DNA of 64,000 nt, taken from contig NZ_PEHF01000057.1 in assembly GCF_015762685.1 (NCBI RefSeq), positions 1-64,000 of the forward strand, given 5' to 3'. The position numbers and the translations under genes are program-made. The notes under the pieces were generated by a model. That model made no database searches and was not told the DNA's origin. It was given only the letters and a program-made list of their open reading frames with translations. This stretch comes from Candidatus Symbiopectobacterium sp. 'North America' (GTDB lineage: Bacteria; Pseudomonadota; Gammaproteobacteria; Enterobacterales; Enterobacteriaceae). Below, piece after piece: positions 1 to 9,012 of this stretch. How positions within the stretch are numbered: the stretch's first letter is position 1; every line of letters begins with the position of its first letter.

Positions 1-4
1 CTGA

Positions 5-307
5 AAGAAAAACACCCTGTCAGCGTACCGCTACAGGGTGGGGGTGACCATCTCATTAACCCCCATGTTTCAGCGCCTGCGTGGCTATCGCTTTCTGAAG
101 ATGCGCACGGATAGCAACGGGGTGCTCGTCGGCTTTGATGGCGTTGCCGCCCACATTGCGCGCGTGCACCAGTTCGGCCAGTGCGATCAGATTGGCCCCG
201 GCACCTTTGCCAAATACCCGGTGCGTGAATTGCTGGGCCTGTCTGCCGCCGACCTACAAGCGATTGAACACGCCGCGATCAACAGCCTGGGGAGTGCTGT
301 CCCATGA
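5..307 (+). CDS. S: P2 gpS-like tail completion protein, C-terminal part
   Basis: The last ~80 residues resemble the C-terminal half of the phage P2 tail completion protein gpS (virion morphogenesis family), with the typical ARVHQFG and PVRELLGLS stretches. gpS helps finish the tail before it joins the head. The stop overlaps the start of the next gene by four bases, as in a phage late operon. The frame is closed by TGA at 2-4, and residues before MFQRLR (about position 65) do not look like gpS, so the N-terminal half is either outside the window or displaced by a frameshift near 40-65. The family is fairly secure; the start is unknown. Confidence 0.6.
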   Translation, partial: KKNTLSAYRYRVGVTISLTPMFQRLRGYRFLKMRTDSNGVLVGFDGVAAHIARVHQFGQCDQIGPGTFAKYPVRELLGLSAADLQAIEHAAINSLGSAVP

Positions 308-885
308 GTGCCGAATTGATGCGCCTGCTGGCGAATATTTTACGCGTTGGCGTGGTGGCGGAAGTGAACCCGATAACCTGGCGCGTGCGTGTCAAAAGCG
401 GCGAACTGGTTACCGACTGGTTGCGCTGGAATACTCAACGTGCCGGTGCGTTCAAGGTCTGGATCCCGCCTGCGGTGGGGGAACAGGTCTGGTTAGGTTG
501 TCTCGGTGGCAACCCGGAAACCGCCGTCATTATCGGCAGCCTGTACAGCGACGAGAACCCCGCGCCGGGTAGCAGTCTGCAAGAGATTGTCATTACCGCA
601 CCGGACGGTGCCCGCTTTCGCTATGACGCGGCCGCCGGTGCGCTGGAAGCCGTCGGCATGAAAACCGCGCAGGTGAGCGCCCAAACCCGTATCACCCTGG
701 ACACGCCGGAAGTGATTTGTACCAACAAGTTGACGACGGGCACGCTGGAAGTACAAAAAGGCGGGAAGATGAGCGGCAACATTGCACACAGCGGCGGCGC
801 GTTCACCTCCAACGGCGTGCAGATTGACGACCACGATCATGGCGCCGTGCAGCACGGTGGCAGTTGGACGGAGGGCACCCGATGA
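304..885 (+). CDS. V: Baseplate spike protein gpV
   Basis: This 193-residue protein matches the P2 gpV baseplate spike, which forms the trimeric membrane-piercing tip of a contractile tail. The N-terminal part carries the OB-fold region (TDWLRWNTQRAG, VGEQVWLGCLGGN). The middle holds the beta-helix stretch ending in LDTPEVICTNKLTTGTLEVQ, close to P2. The C-terminus has a His-rich DDHDHGAV motif of the kind that binds the apex iron ion in the P2 spike. It overlaps gpS by ATGA-type coupling and gpW by four bases. The length is close to P2 gpV (211) and the gene looks intact. Confidence 0.93.
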   Translation: MSAELMRLLANILRVGVVAEVNPITWRVRVKSGELVTDWLRWNTQRAGAFKVWIPPAVGEQVWLGCLGGNPETAVIIGSLYSDENPAPGSSLQEIVITAPDGARFRYDAAAGALEAVGMKTAQVSAQTRITLDTPEVICTNKLTTGTLEVQKGGKMSGNIAHSGGAFTSNGVQIDDHDHGAVQHGGSWTEGTR

Positions 886-1250
886 GTGCGCGTTATACCG
901 GCATGAACCCCGACGGCGTTGGCGTGCTGACGGATACCGATCAGTTATGGCATTCCGTGCGCGACATTCTGACCACGCCGCTGGCGTCTCGCGTCATGCG
1001 CCGTGAATACGGCAGTCTGGTGCCTGACTTGCTGGATGCGCCGCAGAACGCCGCAACACGACTGCAATTGATGAGCGCGTGCGTGATTGCCCTGGCGCGC
1101 TGGGAGTCGCGGATTGCGCTGAATGCGGTTGATATCCGGTTTTCACCCACGGGCGCAACAGACGTTGAACTGTCAGGTCTGATCACCGAAAGCATGCAAA
1201 CCGTGCGCACCACAATGACACTCAAGGGGGTAATCAATGGCAACCGTTGA
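882..1250 (+). CDS. W: Baseplate wedge protein gpW (gp25-like)
   Basis: The product is a gp25/lysozyme-like baseplate wedge protein, P2 gpW, part of the contractile-tail baseplate. The family signature TTPLASRVMRREYGSLVPDLLD is present around residues 30-50. I chose the ATG at 882 because it overlaps the gpV stop as ATGA and gives the N-terminus MSARYTGMN, which matches P2 gpW; an upstream ATG at 864 lies inside gpV. The 122-residue length fits the family. The 3' end overlaps gpJ, so V-W-J are translationally coupled. Confidence 0.93.
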   Translation: MSARYTGMNPDGVGVLTDTDQLWHSVRDILTTPLASRVMRREYGSLVPDLLDAPQNAATRLQLMSACVIALARWESRIALNAVDIRFSPTGATDVELSGLITESMQTVRTTMTLKGVINGNR

Positions 1251-2133
1251 CCTATCGCAACTGCCCCAACCACAGATCATTGAAACACTGGATTTTGAAG
1301 TGATCCTTCAGGAAGTGAAAGCGCTCATGATTGCGGCATTTCCGGTGGAACAGCGCGCCTCGGTGGCGGCAGCGCTTGAACTGGAATCCGAGCCGTTAAA
1401 TGTGATCGCGCAGGTCATTGCCTATCGCGAAATGATGTTACGCCAGCGGATTAACGAAGGGGCCGCTGCGTGCATGCTCAGCCATGCGGTGTTCTCCGAC
1501 CTGAATAATCTGGCGGTGAATCTTAACACCCAGCGCCTGACCATCACGGAGACCACAGATATCGCTGATGCGGTGATGGAAAGCGACAGCGCATTTCGTC
1601 TGCGCGCGCAGTCTGCCTTTGAAGGGCTAAGCGTGGCGGGCCCGACGGGAGCCTATGAATATTTTGCCAAGAGCGCCAGCGGCCAGGTTGCCGACGCCAA
1701 AGCGATCAGCCCGTCACCGGCCACGGTAGTGGTATCCATTCTTTCGAGTGAAGGGGATGGCAGCGCCTCACAAACGTTGCTGACGCAGGTCAACGCAGCG
1801 CTCTCTGCGGAAGATAAACGCCCGGTGGCTGACCGGCTGACGGTACAGAGCGCAGAGATCATCAGCTACGCGATTAACGCGCGGCTCTACCTTTACCCCG
1901 GTCCGGAATCGGAACCCATCACCAAGGCCGCACAGGATTCACTGCGTGACTGGATTGGTAACCAGGGCAAGATTCGGCGTGATGTGGCCCGCTCCGCGAT
2001 AATGGCCACCTTGCATGTACAAGGTGTTCAGCGCGTTGAAATCATCGCGCCCGCATAGGACATGGTGATCGGTGACACTCAGGCGGCGTATTGCACGGGT
2101 TTCACCCTGTTGGAAGGGGGGACGGATGAATAA
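1237..2133 (+). pseudogene. J: Baseplate protein gpJ, premature TAG near the C-terminus
   Basis: Residues 1-273 match the P2 gpJ baseplate wedge protein, including the C-terminal block GNQGKIRRDVARSAIM. The frame stops at TAG 2056-2058, but the same frame continues for 24 more codons (DMVIGDTQAAYCTGFTLLEG and a few residues more) to TAA at 2131-2133, which overlaps the gpI start exactly as in intact P2-like operons. The full frame would be 298 residues, close to P2 gpJ (302). A single base substitution therefore removes the last 25 residues. The truncated protein may or may not function; the lesion itself is plain in the sequence. Confidence 0.85.
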
Positions 2134-2734
2134 CGATCTGTTGCCACCCTCTGCCAATGCCTTTATGCGCCATGCCGCAGCGACCAGCCAAATCCTGACG
2201 GAAATGGCGGTTGATCTGAATACCTTGTGGGATGGCGAGAAATGCCCGGTAGACCTGCTGCCCTTTCTGGCCTGGGCGTTGTCCGTTGACCGCTGGGATA
2301 AACGCTGGTCAGAACAAACCAAGCGCCAGGTGATTAAATCGGCCTGGTTGATACATCGCCAGAAGGGCATCATTTCCGCTCTGCGCCGTGTTGTTGAGCC
2401 GTTTAGTTACTTGCTGCGCGTGATCGAATGGTGGCAAACCGGCGGCGTGCCGGGAACTTTTCATCTTGATATCGGTGTGCAGGACAGCGGTATTACCGAG
2501 GAAACCTTTTTAGAGATTGAGCGGCTGATTGCTGACGCCAAGCCGCTTAGCCGTCACTTGCTGGGGCTCAATATCACGTTGGATACGCAAGGTGCGGCGT
2601 ATGTCGCGGCCAGCGTTTACGACGGCGATGATTTGACCGTATACCCCTATTTCCCTGAAACCATCACCGTGTTTTCACCGGACTGTACCGGTGCAGGCAT
2701 TCATGTGATTGATACGATGAGCATAACCGTATGA
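2126..2734 (+). CDS. I: Tail protein gpI
   Basis: This matches P2 gpI, a baseplate-associated tail protein between the wedge proteins and the tail fibre. The N-terminus MNNDLLPPSANAFMRHAA and the block LPFLAWALSVDRWDKRWSE are family hallmarks. The ATG at 2126 is preferred over an in-frame ATG at 2072 because it overlaps the true end of gpJ, is preceded by GGAAGGGGGGAC, and gives the conserved N-terminus. The product has 202 residues, somewhat longer than P2 gpI (176) because of an extended C-terminus. It overlaps gpH by ATGA. Confidence 0.9.
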   Translation: MNNDLLPPSANAFMRHAAATSQILTEMAVDLNTLWDGEKCPVDLLPFLAWALSVDRWDKRWSEQTKRQVIKSAWLIHRQKGIISALRRVVEPFSYLLRVIEWWQTGGVPGTFHLDIGVQDSGITEETFLEIERLIADAKPLSRHLLGLNITLDTQGAAYVAASVYDGDDLTVYPYFPETITVFSPDCTGAGIHVIDTMSITV

Positions 2735-4272
2735 GTACAAAGTATTTTGTCCTGTTAACCAACATTGGCGCAGCCAGGCTGGCAAACGCAACAGCGCTCG
2801 GTTCGCGCCTGGATATCACGCATATGGCAGTCGGTGACGGCGGCGGCGTATTACCGACGCCAAACCCGGCACAGACCAAGCTGATTAACGAGAAACGCCG
2901 TGCGGCCATCAATAGCCTGCGTGTCGATCCCGACAACGCCAATCAGATTATTGCCGAGCAGGTGATCCCTGAGAACGAAGGTGGTTTCTGGATCCGTGAA
3001 CTCGGCCTTTTTGATGCTGAAGGTAATTTGATTGCGGTTGCCAACTGCGCTGAAACCTATAAGCCACAGTTGCAGGAAGGCAGCGGACGCATTCAGACCG
3101 TGCGCATGATTTTGATTGTCTCCAGCACAGAAACGGTATCACTCAAGATTGATCCGGCGGTAGTGCTGGCAACGCGTGGCTATGTGGATAGCGCGGTAAT
3201 TGAGGTGAAAGCCTATGCCGACAATGTGATGAAAGCGCATCTTGCCGCTGCTGATCCTCATACACAGTATGCCCCTAAAGCCAGCCCCGCGTTGACAGGA
3301 ACGCCCACGGCACCAACGGCATCGCAGACCGTTAACAACACTCAGATTGCGACCACGGCATTTGCGAAGGCGGCTATCGCGGCGTTAGTGGCTTCATCAC
3401 CGGCGGCGCTGGATACGTTGGATGAACTGGCGGCAGCGTTGGGGGATGATCCTAATTTCTCTACAACAGTACTCAACGCGATTGCTGTAAAATTGGGAAA
3501 AACAGAAACAGCGGCGTCAGCAACAAAATTGGCAACAGCAAGGAAAATTAATGGCGTTGTGTTCGATGGGACAACCGATATCAAGCTAGACCTCGGTCTT
3601 TCATTAAAAGTGCTGGCACAATTCTCCACAGAAACGTGGATACAGGTAAACCTTACTGCAATTAATGCCAATACGGTCACAATGACCATAGACGATGCAT
3701 CCAGAGGGTTATATGTCGTCCCTGGTCAAACACAAGTGGTATTGTGTGAGAATGCTGCCACCAATGTTACGGTCAGCGGTGTGTCTTACACTCGGTTTAA
3801 TATGTTAGGTCGGTTTGCAATACCCAGCGCGCCGACTAAAAATGCTGATGGTTCGACCACGTACACCATTACTTATCCTGGTCATGGGATAGTTGTTGGG
3901 CAACAAAAGACGGTCAGGTTAGGGTCATTTGTTTACAGAGAGCTAGGCTATACGTATCAGGGGCAAGCTAGCAACCAGGACGGTCTTGTTTACCATCATA
4001 AGATCGTACTTAATTCAGTGGCCAGTGGTATCAATGTACCGGTGATCGGCTATGCGACTCCTGGTGTTCCTGACTGGTCATCACCGGGTGTGAATAATGC
4101 GGGGGCGGTGAACGCTATTGGCTGGGATATATTCCCACGAGATAATTACGGCTCACATCTATCTGCGTTCATGTCAACGCCTAGCCTTCTGTTAGCGTCA
4201 ACAAACTATGGGACTCAGCCAACAGCATCTCATAGCCCTATGGTTACTGTTATTGTTTACGACTTCGTCTGA
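2731..4272 (+). CDS. H: Tail fibre protein gpH
   Basis: A 513-residue tail fibre that recognises the host surface. Residues 1-160 form the conserved collar/attachment domain (STKYFVLLTNIGAARLANA, GGFWIRELGLFDAEGNLIAV). Around residues 175-215 there is a phage-fibre repeat (YAPKASPALTGTPTAPTASQ, QIATTAFAKAA), followed by a divergent C-terminal half that should hold the receptor-binding tip. Base composition becomes more AT-rich in that half, as expected for exchangeable fibre tips. The usual chaperone gene G is absent downstream; a terminator and the inverted block follow. Confidence 0.9.
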   Translation: MSTKYFVLLTNIGAARLANATALGSRLDITHMAVGDGGGVLPTPNPAQTKLINEKRRAAINSLRVDPDNANQIIAEQVIPENEGGFWIRELGLFDAEGNLIAVANCAETYKPQLQEGSGRIQTVRMILIVSSTETVSLKIDPAVVLATRGYVDSAVIEVKAYADNVMKAHLAAADPHTQYAPKASPALTGTPTAPTASQTVNNTQIATTAFAKAAIAALVASSPAALDTLDELAAALGDDPNFSTTVLNAIAVKLGKTETAASATKLATARKINGVVFDGTTDIKLDLGLSLKVLAQFSTETWIQVNLTAINANTVTMTIDDASRGLYVVPGQTQVVLCENAATNVTVSGVSYTRFNMLGRFAIPSAPTKNADGSTTYTITYPGHGIVVGQQKTVRLGSFVYRELGYTYQGQASNQDGLVYHHKIVLNSVASGINVPVIGYATPGVPDWSSPGVNNAGAVNAIGWDIFPRDNYGSHLSAFMSTPSLLLASTNYGTQPTASHSPMVTVIVYDFV

Positions 4273-4315
4273 CCAAACCCATTTCAGTGGTGATTCTTTA
4301 TAATCCCCAATGAAA

Positions 4316-4341
4316 AGCCCGCTACTTTCGGCGGGCTCTGT
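4316..4341 (+). terminator. Terminator after the V-W-J-I-H operon
   Basis: AGCCCGC (4316-4322) and GCGGGCT (4331-4337) form a seven-base-pair GC-rich stem with an eight-base loop, followed by a short T-containing run. It lies 44 bases past the gpH stop and probably ends the rightward tail operon. Confidence 0.65.
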
Positions 4342-4371
4342 TTATCGAGTACAGTCATTTTATCTATGCTT

Positions 4372-4397
4372 CAGCACAGTTAATAAAGACTGTGCTG
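4372..4397. repeat. Perfect 9-bp inverted repeat at the convergent H/U junction
   Basis: CAGCACAGT (4372-4380) and ACTGTGCTG (4389-4397) are perfect inverted copies around an eight-base loop, just past the gpU stop. It may terminate the leftward operon, although the sequence beyond the stem is not T-rich. It also marks the left edge of the inverted phage block. Confidence 0.5.
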
Positions 4398-4401
4398 GCC
4401 A

Positions 4402-4886
4402 TCAGAATAACCCTTTCACCGCGTTCACCGCGTTCACCGCATCATTAGCGCTGCTGCGTGCATTGTCCATCAAGTCACTGAATGACGAGGATTGAAGCCG
4501 CTCGCGCAAATCTTCATCGCAGCGCTGAAAACTTATCGAAAACTCTATCTTCTTCGCCTTGCCATAGCAGTCAAGTTCTGTGCGCGTTGTCTGCATGCCG
4601 GTGAGCACATACATGCCATAAATCTGCCCGGTGCCCTCAATCAGCGGCCAGGGGCGACCACTGTACGCCTGGGTATTCAGTGCGGTTAATGACATCTCAC
4701 CGCCGGTAATTTCCGGGTACAGATGCCGTCCAGCGTGATTTGATCTTCTCCCGCGCCGATGTACTGCCACTTTGCCGAGCGGTTGATACACTCATTTTTA
4801 ACGTGCCGCCATTGCTTTGACTGGCGTAGCTGCTGGTGTGGCAAGGTTTTCAGTTCAAACACAAAAAGCCCATAAACCATCATCAT
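4402..4886 (-). pseudogene. U: Tail protein gpU, frameshifted
   Basis: The two overlapping frames together match P2 gpU, a tail protein at the head-proximal end. The N-terminal part (MMMVYGLFVFELKTLPHQ, YIGAGEDQITLDG) is in one frame. The rest (EITGGEMS, GRPWPLIEGTGQIYGMYVLT) is in another. The switch falls at about 4715-4722; adding one C to restore ATCCTGTACCCG gives a continuous 161-residue protein, matching P2 gpU (159). The C-terminus carries a short NAVNAVNAVK repeat. The gene sits directly downstream of gpT on the same strand. Confidence 0.82.
4415..4441. repeat. 9-bp tandem repeat, three copies, in gpU
   Basis: TTCACCGCG occurs at 4415-4423 and 4424-4432, with a third copy ending in A at 4433-4441. 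On the coding strand it encodes repeated Asn-Ala-Val near the gpU C-terminus and keeps the frame. P2 gpU has no such repeat as I recall it, so this looks like local slippage expansion. Confidence 0.75.
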
Positions 4887-5405
4887 GGTGACTTTCTCCT
4901 GTTAATCCGCGTCTCTGAAACTGCCGTGCTTCATCCGGTCAAGGCGCGCCAACTCAGCGTTAAATTTTTCACTGACAATGCGCCCGATTTCGCGCGCATC
5001 CTGCCGCTCTACGCCGTGCAGATGGATATGGATTTCAGGAGGGAGCGAACCCACTGCGGAAGGTAACGCCGGGGCACGGTTGGCGGGTGAAACGGGCGGA
5101 AGTTCCGCCTGAAACACTGGTTGTGACGCCGCAACGACCACGAGGCGCGAGGTGATTGCCGCGATATCAGCGTTAGGTTGCATTGCCAGCGTGCTGGGTT
5201 TGGCACCGGTTTTTGCCGTTGGCAGGCTGGCAAGTCGCGATTCCTGCCACTCACCCCGCACTGCCAGTGCGCGCGGCAGGTTTTTAAAGATGATATCGCC
5301 GGGGCCAATCTTCTTCGTGTTGTCGGCTGTTGTTTTGGTGTTGCTGTCAATATTCTGCAACCGGCGCATTGTGCCTTAATCACCGCTTAGCGGCAGTTTG
5401 TATCC

Positions 5406-5415
5406 GGGGGGGGGG
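5406..5415. repeat. Run of ten G inside gpT
   Basis: Ten consecutive G on the + strand are the longest homopolymer I noticed in the phage region. On the coding strand they give Pro codons, and the frame after the run does not match the frame before it. It is a likely slippage site, or a place where sequencing could miscount. Confidence 0.8.
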
Positions 5416-6219
5416 ACTGTGGGCCAACAAACGGATTATTCCCGTTATCACTTTTTTTAGTGGTAACTGAGGCAACAAACCCCTGAAGAAAGGCGGCTTT
5501 ATCATTGAGAAGTGCCAATTGCTGGACTTCTTCTATTTTTTTGCGGGCTTTCTCGGCCTCATCAGGCAATACGCCAAGTTTTTCAAGTATCCATGCTAAC
5601 GTATCAAGTAGCATTTTTGCCGGAGTAAGCACAAGTTCCAGCGCGCCTCCAAGGACTTTACCAAAGACTTCGCCCGCACTAGCGCACTTATCCAGTGTTT
5701 CTTTACTGGATTCCATCGGGATCAGTAAGTTCCTGAACCAGTTCACTACGTTGCTGATAGCCGTTCCTATTGCATCAAAGATAGGACTGAACTGCGAGAA
5801 GGTTTGTGAAAAGGCGTCACGTAGTGGGGCTAGCCTTTCCATAATTCCGCTAAACATGCCACTGAAAAAGGCTTTGATCGGCTCCCAGTTACGCCAGATA
5901 AGCACACCGACACCGACGAACGCGGCACCAATCAGCCCTATTGGGCTTAACAGCGCCGACAGCGCACCACCCAGCAGGGACACCGCACCGGTGATAATGC
6001 CCCATATCGCAGGCAAGCCCGTTAACCGTAACAACAGGCCGCCAATGCCTTTACCCAGCGACGCCAACGCTGAAAGCGGGGGAGGTGAACACGAAAAACA
6101 GCATGCCGCGCACAGGTGCCAGCAGCGCAGGCAACCGGGTAAATCCGCCTGATAGCGATTTCATTATCTGCGACCAACCGCCAACGCGTGCCATTGAACC
6201 GCCCGCGACACCACCCAGC

Positions 6220-6233
6220 GTTTGAAGTTTGAA
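6220..6233. repeat. Exact 7-bp tandem duplication causing the first gpT frameshift
   Basis: GTTTGAA is present twice in tandem (6220-6226 and 6227-6233). Deleting one copy makes the coding strand read ATG TTT CAA ACG CTG GGT and joins two fragments of the tape measure protein in one frame. The duplication is therefore the frameshift mutation itself. Confidence 0.85.
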
Positions 6234-7969
6234 ACATCGTGATCGCGCCGCCAATACCGCGCCCACCGGTCAATAACGTAAAACCTAATTGCAGTTTTGC
6301 CAGCGGGCCCAGCAACAAACCCGCAGCCAGCGAGGTGGCACCAATGGCCGCCGTCAGGGCTAAAGCGCTTCCCCCCACAATCATCAGTGTTCTGGCTAGT
6401 TCAGGATTAGCCTGTACCCATCCACGCAACTGATTTACCCATTGTGTCGCAGTTTGCGTTAGGCCACGCAATCCGACCGTGATCCCGTTGAATACATCCG
6501 CTCGCAAACCGGATAGCGAACCAACCAATTTATCAAGATCACCTTGCAGGGTGTTCCTGAGCGTATTGCCCATTTGGTCAGCTTTGCCTTGCACGTCGCC
6601 AAGACGATCGGACGTGTTCGCCAGTGCAGATAGAAAAGCAGGGATTTGATCAACGGATAAATTTTCTATTGGGGTGCCGAACAGACTGATTGCTGCATTT
6701 GCCCGTTCTGCTGGATCACGAATAGCCAGTAACCCCCTGGCGGTTTTCTGCATGGCCGCTCGCGCGGGTACGCCCCCGCGGGCTATGGCGGATGACATGG
6801 CATCTGCAGTGAGCCCGATTTGCTTGTAAGCCTCAATGCTCTTTTTCGACATGTCGGAGCCGCGAATACTGAACTCTTTGATCGCATCTCCGGTTTTATC
6901 TAGGGCAAATTTCCCCTGCTGCGACATGTCAACCAGCAGTGACATGGCTTCCCGGCCAGTGAAGCCCATATTGCGGAAATGAGTAGAATATTCATGTAGA
7001 ATTTCCGGCAACTCGCCGCGCATGCTAGCACTCATTTTTTGCATGCCTGCCGTCATCAGATCGAATGCTTCATCACTACTGTTGGCGAGTTTATTTTTCA
7101 TCAGGATTGCGGCGGTCTGGATCCCTTCTGCAAGGTCAGTCTTAAAGACTTTCTGCATATCCAGTGTCTTGCGCGTGATGCGCGACAGTTCGCTATCACC
7201 CACATCACCAAGGGATCCTAGTGCGCTACGTACGACAGACAGCGCCTCGGACGCCGCTTCTAGGTTATGGCTGACCCCACTACTGTTGATATCCTGAATG
7301 AGGCGGGTATAGCGCCCACCGTCGGCAGCATTCTCGCCACTCTGCGCAGCAATTACTGCACCGCTCCCCTCTGCTTGTACCTGCGGGGTTAGCATCCGTG
7401 TACCAACGTACATCCCAGCAGTTGCGGTGGCCATGGCAACTACCCCACCATTACGCATCTTTTGGGCGGTCTGCTGCATGCGGTCATACTGTGCGCGAGC
7501 CTGCGTTACAGCGGCTAGTTGTCGCCGCTCTCGCTCTAACGTTTGGTTGTATTGTTCAGTGCGCCGGATGGCACTTTGAATCGTGGCCGTGCTTCCTGTC
7601 AGTGATACGCCGTGACCGCGCAATGCCTGTGCGCTGGCGCGCAGTTTGACCATTTCCTGATCACGTGTCGCGTTAAGGCGTTCCATTTTTGCCGCCAGGG
7701 CAGCCATGTGTTCGCGCTGTTTGTCCGTCAGCACGGTGCCATTGCGCTGGGCCTTGTTGAGTCCTTCCAGAGAACGGCCTGCCTCGTCAATCTGATGCGA
7801 GGTTTTTTGCACGCTATCGCGCAGGCGGTTAAAGGTTTTTGACTGCTTATCCAGATCGTTAATCGCGGTCTGAGTTTTTTTGAGGGATTCAGTCAGACCG
7901 CCCGCACTCTGGCGGGCGGCATTGACCGGGCGGGTTAGGCGGTCTACCGCGCTGAACGCAACGCGGATA

Positions 7970-8119
7970 TCAAGGCTTTTCATCGTCACTGGCTCCACTG
8001 CGGATAGCCGCCCGCTCGCGCTAGGCTATCACCTCGCCCAGATCCATGCTGAAGAGTTCAGAGGGCGGCCAGTTAAAAACAACGGCAATATCGGCGACCA
8101 GATCGTCTGATCTGGTCAA
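7970..8119 (-). pseudogene. GpE family tail protein (E' segment), Trp codon turned to TAG
   Basis: After the gpE stop the same frame encodes DDLVADIAVVFNWPPSELFS, the hallmark of the P2 E+E' extension / GpE tail protein family, a tail assembly chaperone segment. It stops at TAG 8021-8023 where P2 has Trp in ITWREKA; beyond it the frame continues RERAAIRSGASDDEKP to TGA at 7970-7972, overlapping the gpT start. A TTG at 8117-8119 is a possible start, but the frame might normally be reached by frameshifting from gpE. A perfect nine-bp inverted repeat (8096-8104/8109-8117) lies at its start. Confidence 0.7.
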
Positions 8120-8131
8120 ACAGCAACAGCG

Positions 8132-8449
8132 TTATGCTGTCTCCGTCTCCACCTCGTTCAATTCGCCAGGCTCCACAGGTGCCAAAAAAGGCGTTAACGC
8201 CTCCGCGAGTCGGACAAAATCGCGGGTATCCATGGCGTTGATTTCTGCCAGTTTCAGTTTGGGAGACGTGACACGGGTTAACAACGTGGTGACTGAATTC
8301 GCATCCATATTCAGCACGTTAACCAGACGCAAAACACGCAGTGAACCGGCCTGTTTGATCTCGTCGGTAATGGCGACGCGGGTGATTTTATCGGCATCCC
8401 GTACAATCGGGGTGATCAGCGTTAAGACGTTATCGTTTTTCTTACTCAT
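8132..8449 (-). CDS. E: Tail assembly protein gpE
   Basis: A 105-residue protein starting MSKKNDNVLTLITPIVRDAD that matches the P2 gpE family of tail assembly chaperones, which bind the tape measure during tail building. It sits between the tube gene FII and the tape measure, the invariant place for this gene. In P2 a programmed frameshift makes a longer E+E' product; here the downstream E' segment lies in the same frame after the TAA and carries its own nonsense codon. The gene itself appears intact. Confidence 0.82.
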   Translation of the reverse strand: MSKKNDNVLTLITPIVRDADKITRVAITDEIKQAGSLRVLRLVNVLNMDANSVTTLLTRVTSPKLKLAEINAMDTRDFVRLAEALTPFLAPVEPGELNEVETETA

Positions 8450-8496
8450 CGTTATGTTCTCCAGACGGCCAGAGTGACCGCCATCAGTGCAGTTAA

Positions 8497-9012
8497 TTAG
8501 CTACCGAGACCCAGCGCAGAGGTAATGCGATCCGGGTAAATGTTTTTGCCGTCTTTCTTGTAGATGAAGTTCAGCAAATCAATTTCGATAATCGGTTGAT
8601 CGTCAATCGATAGTTTGTAGTAGGTGTTCTTCAGCGCATAGGTGACAGAAGTGTCATCACCTTGTTTGGCTTCTCCGCTGTCAATTTCAATAACACGCCC
8701 GCGCATTTCCACTTCCGCTAACAGGCTTTCACCGTCGGTGTAATATTCACCGGCAAAACGCAAACGGGTTTCATCAATACCGCCGCCGTATTCCTGCAAC
8801 AGCGTCTTGACCATGCCACCGACCACCATTGACGCATCCAGCGCGCCACCATCCAGACCGAGATCGACGGCCGTCGATCCAATCATGCCACCGCCGTGAA
8901 AATCTTTCGTCTTGCGGGTTAGTTTGGGCAACGTGACAGAAGTCACTTTACCGATTTGGTTATTGCCGTTCACAAAGGTGGTGAACAGGCGCAATTTATG
9001 CGGGATTGCCAT
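8497..9012 (-). CDS. FII: Major tail tube protein gpFII
   Basis: The 171-residue product matches the P2 major tail tube protein (172 residues), which stacks as hexamers to form the inner tube. Recognisable blocks are MAIPHKLRLFTTFVNGN at the start, KDFHGGGMIGSTAVDLGLDG in the middle and the YKLSIDDQPIIEIDLLNFIY stretch near the end. The start abuts the sheath stop. The gene looks intact and lies in the inverted block. Confidence 0.93.
   Translation of the reverse strand: MAIPHKLRLFTTFVNGNNQIGKVTSVTLPKLTRKTKDFHGGGMIGSTAVDLGLDGGALDASMVVGGMVKTLLQEYGGGIDETRLRFAGEYYTDGESLLAEVEMRGRVIEIDSGEAKQGDDTSVTYALKNTYYKLSIDDQPIIEIDLLNFIYKKDGKNIYPDRITSALGLGS

Larger units (their letters stand above)
4902..7983 (-). 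pseudogene. T: Tape measure protein gpT, multiply disrupted
   Basis: The tape measure sets tail length and spans the tail lumen. The N-terminal 570 residues (from MKSLDIRVAF at 7983) are intact, with a coiled-coil start, a TP901-type core (LARTLMIVGGSALALTAAIG) and many hydrophobic stretches. Four lesions follow. A 7-bp tandem duplication at 6220-6233 shifts the frame; removing it restores MFQTLGGVAGGSMARVGG. One extra C in a C5 tract near 6087-6091 shifts it again. A run of ten G (5406-5415) is out of phase with GYKLPLSGD. A TAA at 5376-5378 precedes the last segment, which ends at 4902. The repaired protein would be about 1,030 residues, longer than P2 gpT (815). Confidence 0.82.

Noticed and set aside
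13-40. CACCCTGT/ACAGGGTG inverted repeat at the left edge as a recombination site
   Set aside because: It lies within a probable coding region (gpS) and has no partner copy that I found elsewhere in the element.
5406-5415. G10 tract as a phase-variation switch for the phage tail
   Set aside because: The gene is broken at three other places, so switching here could not restore it; decay or miscounting is simpler.
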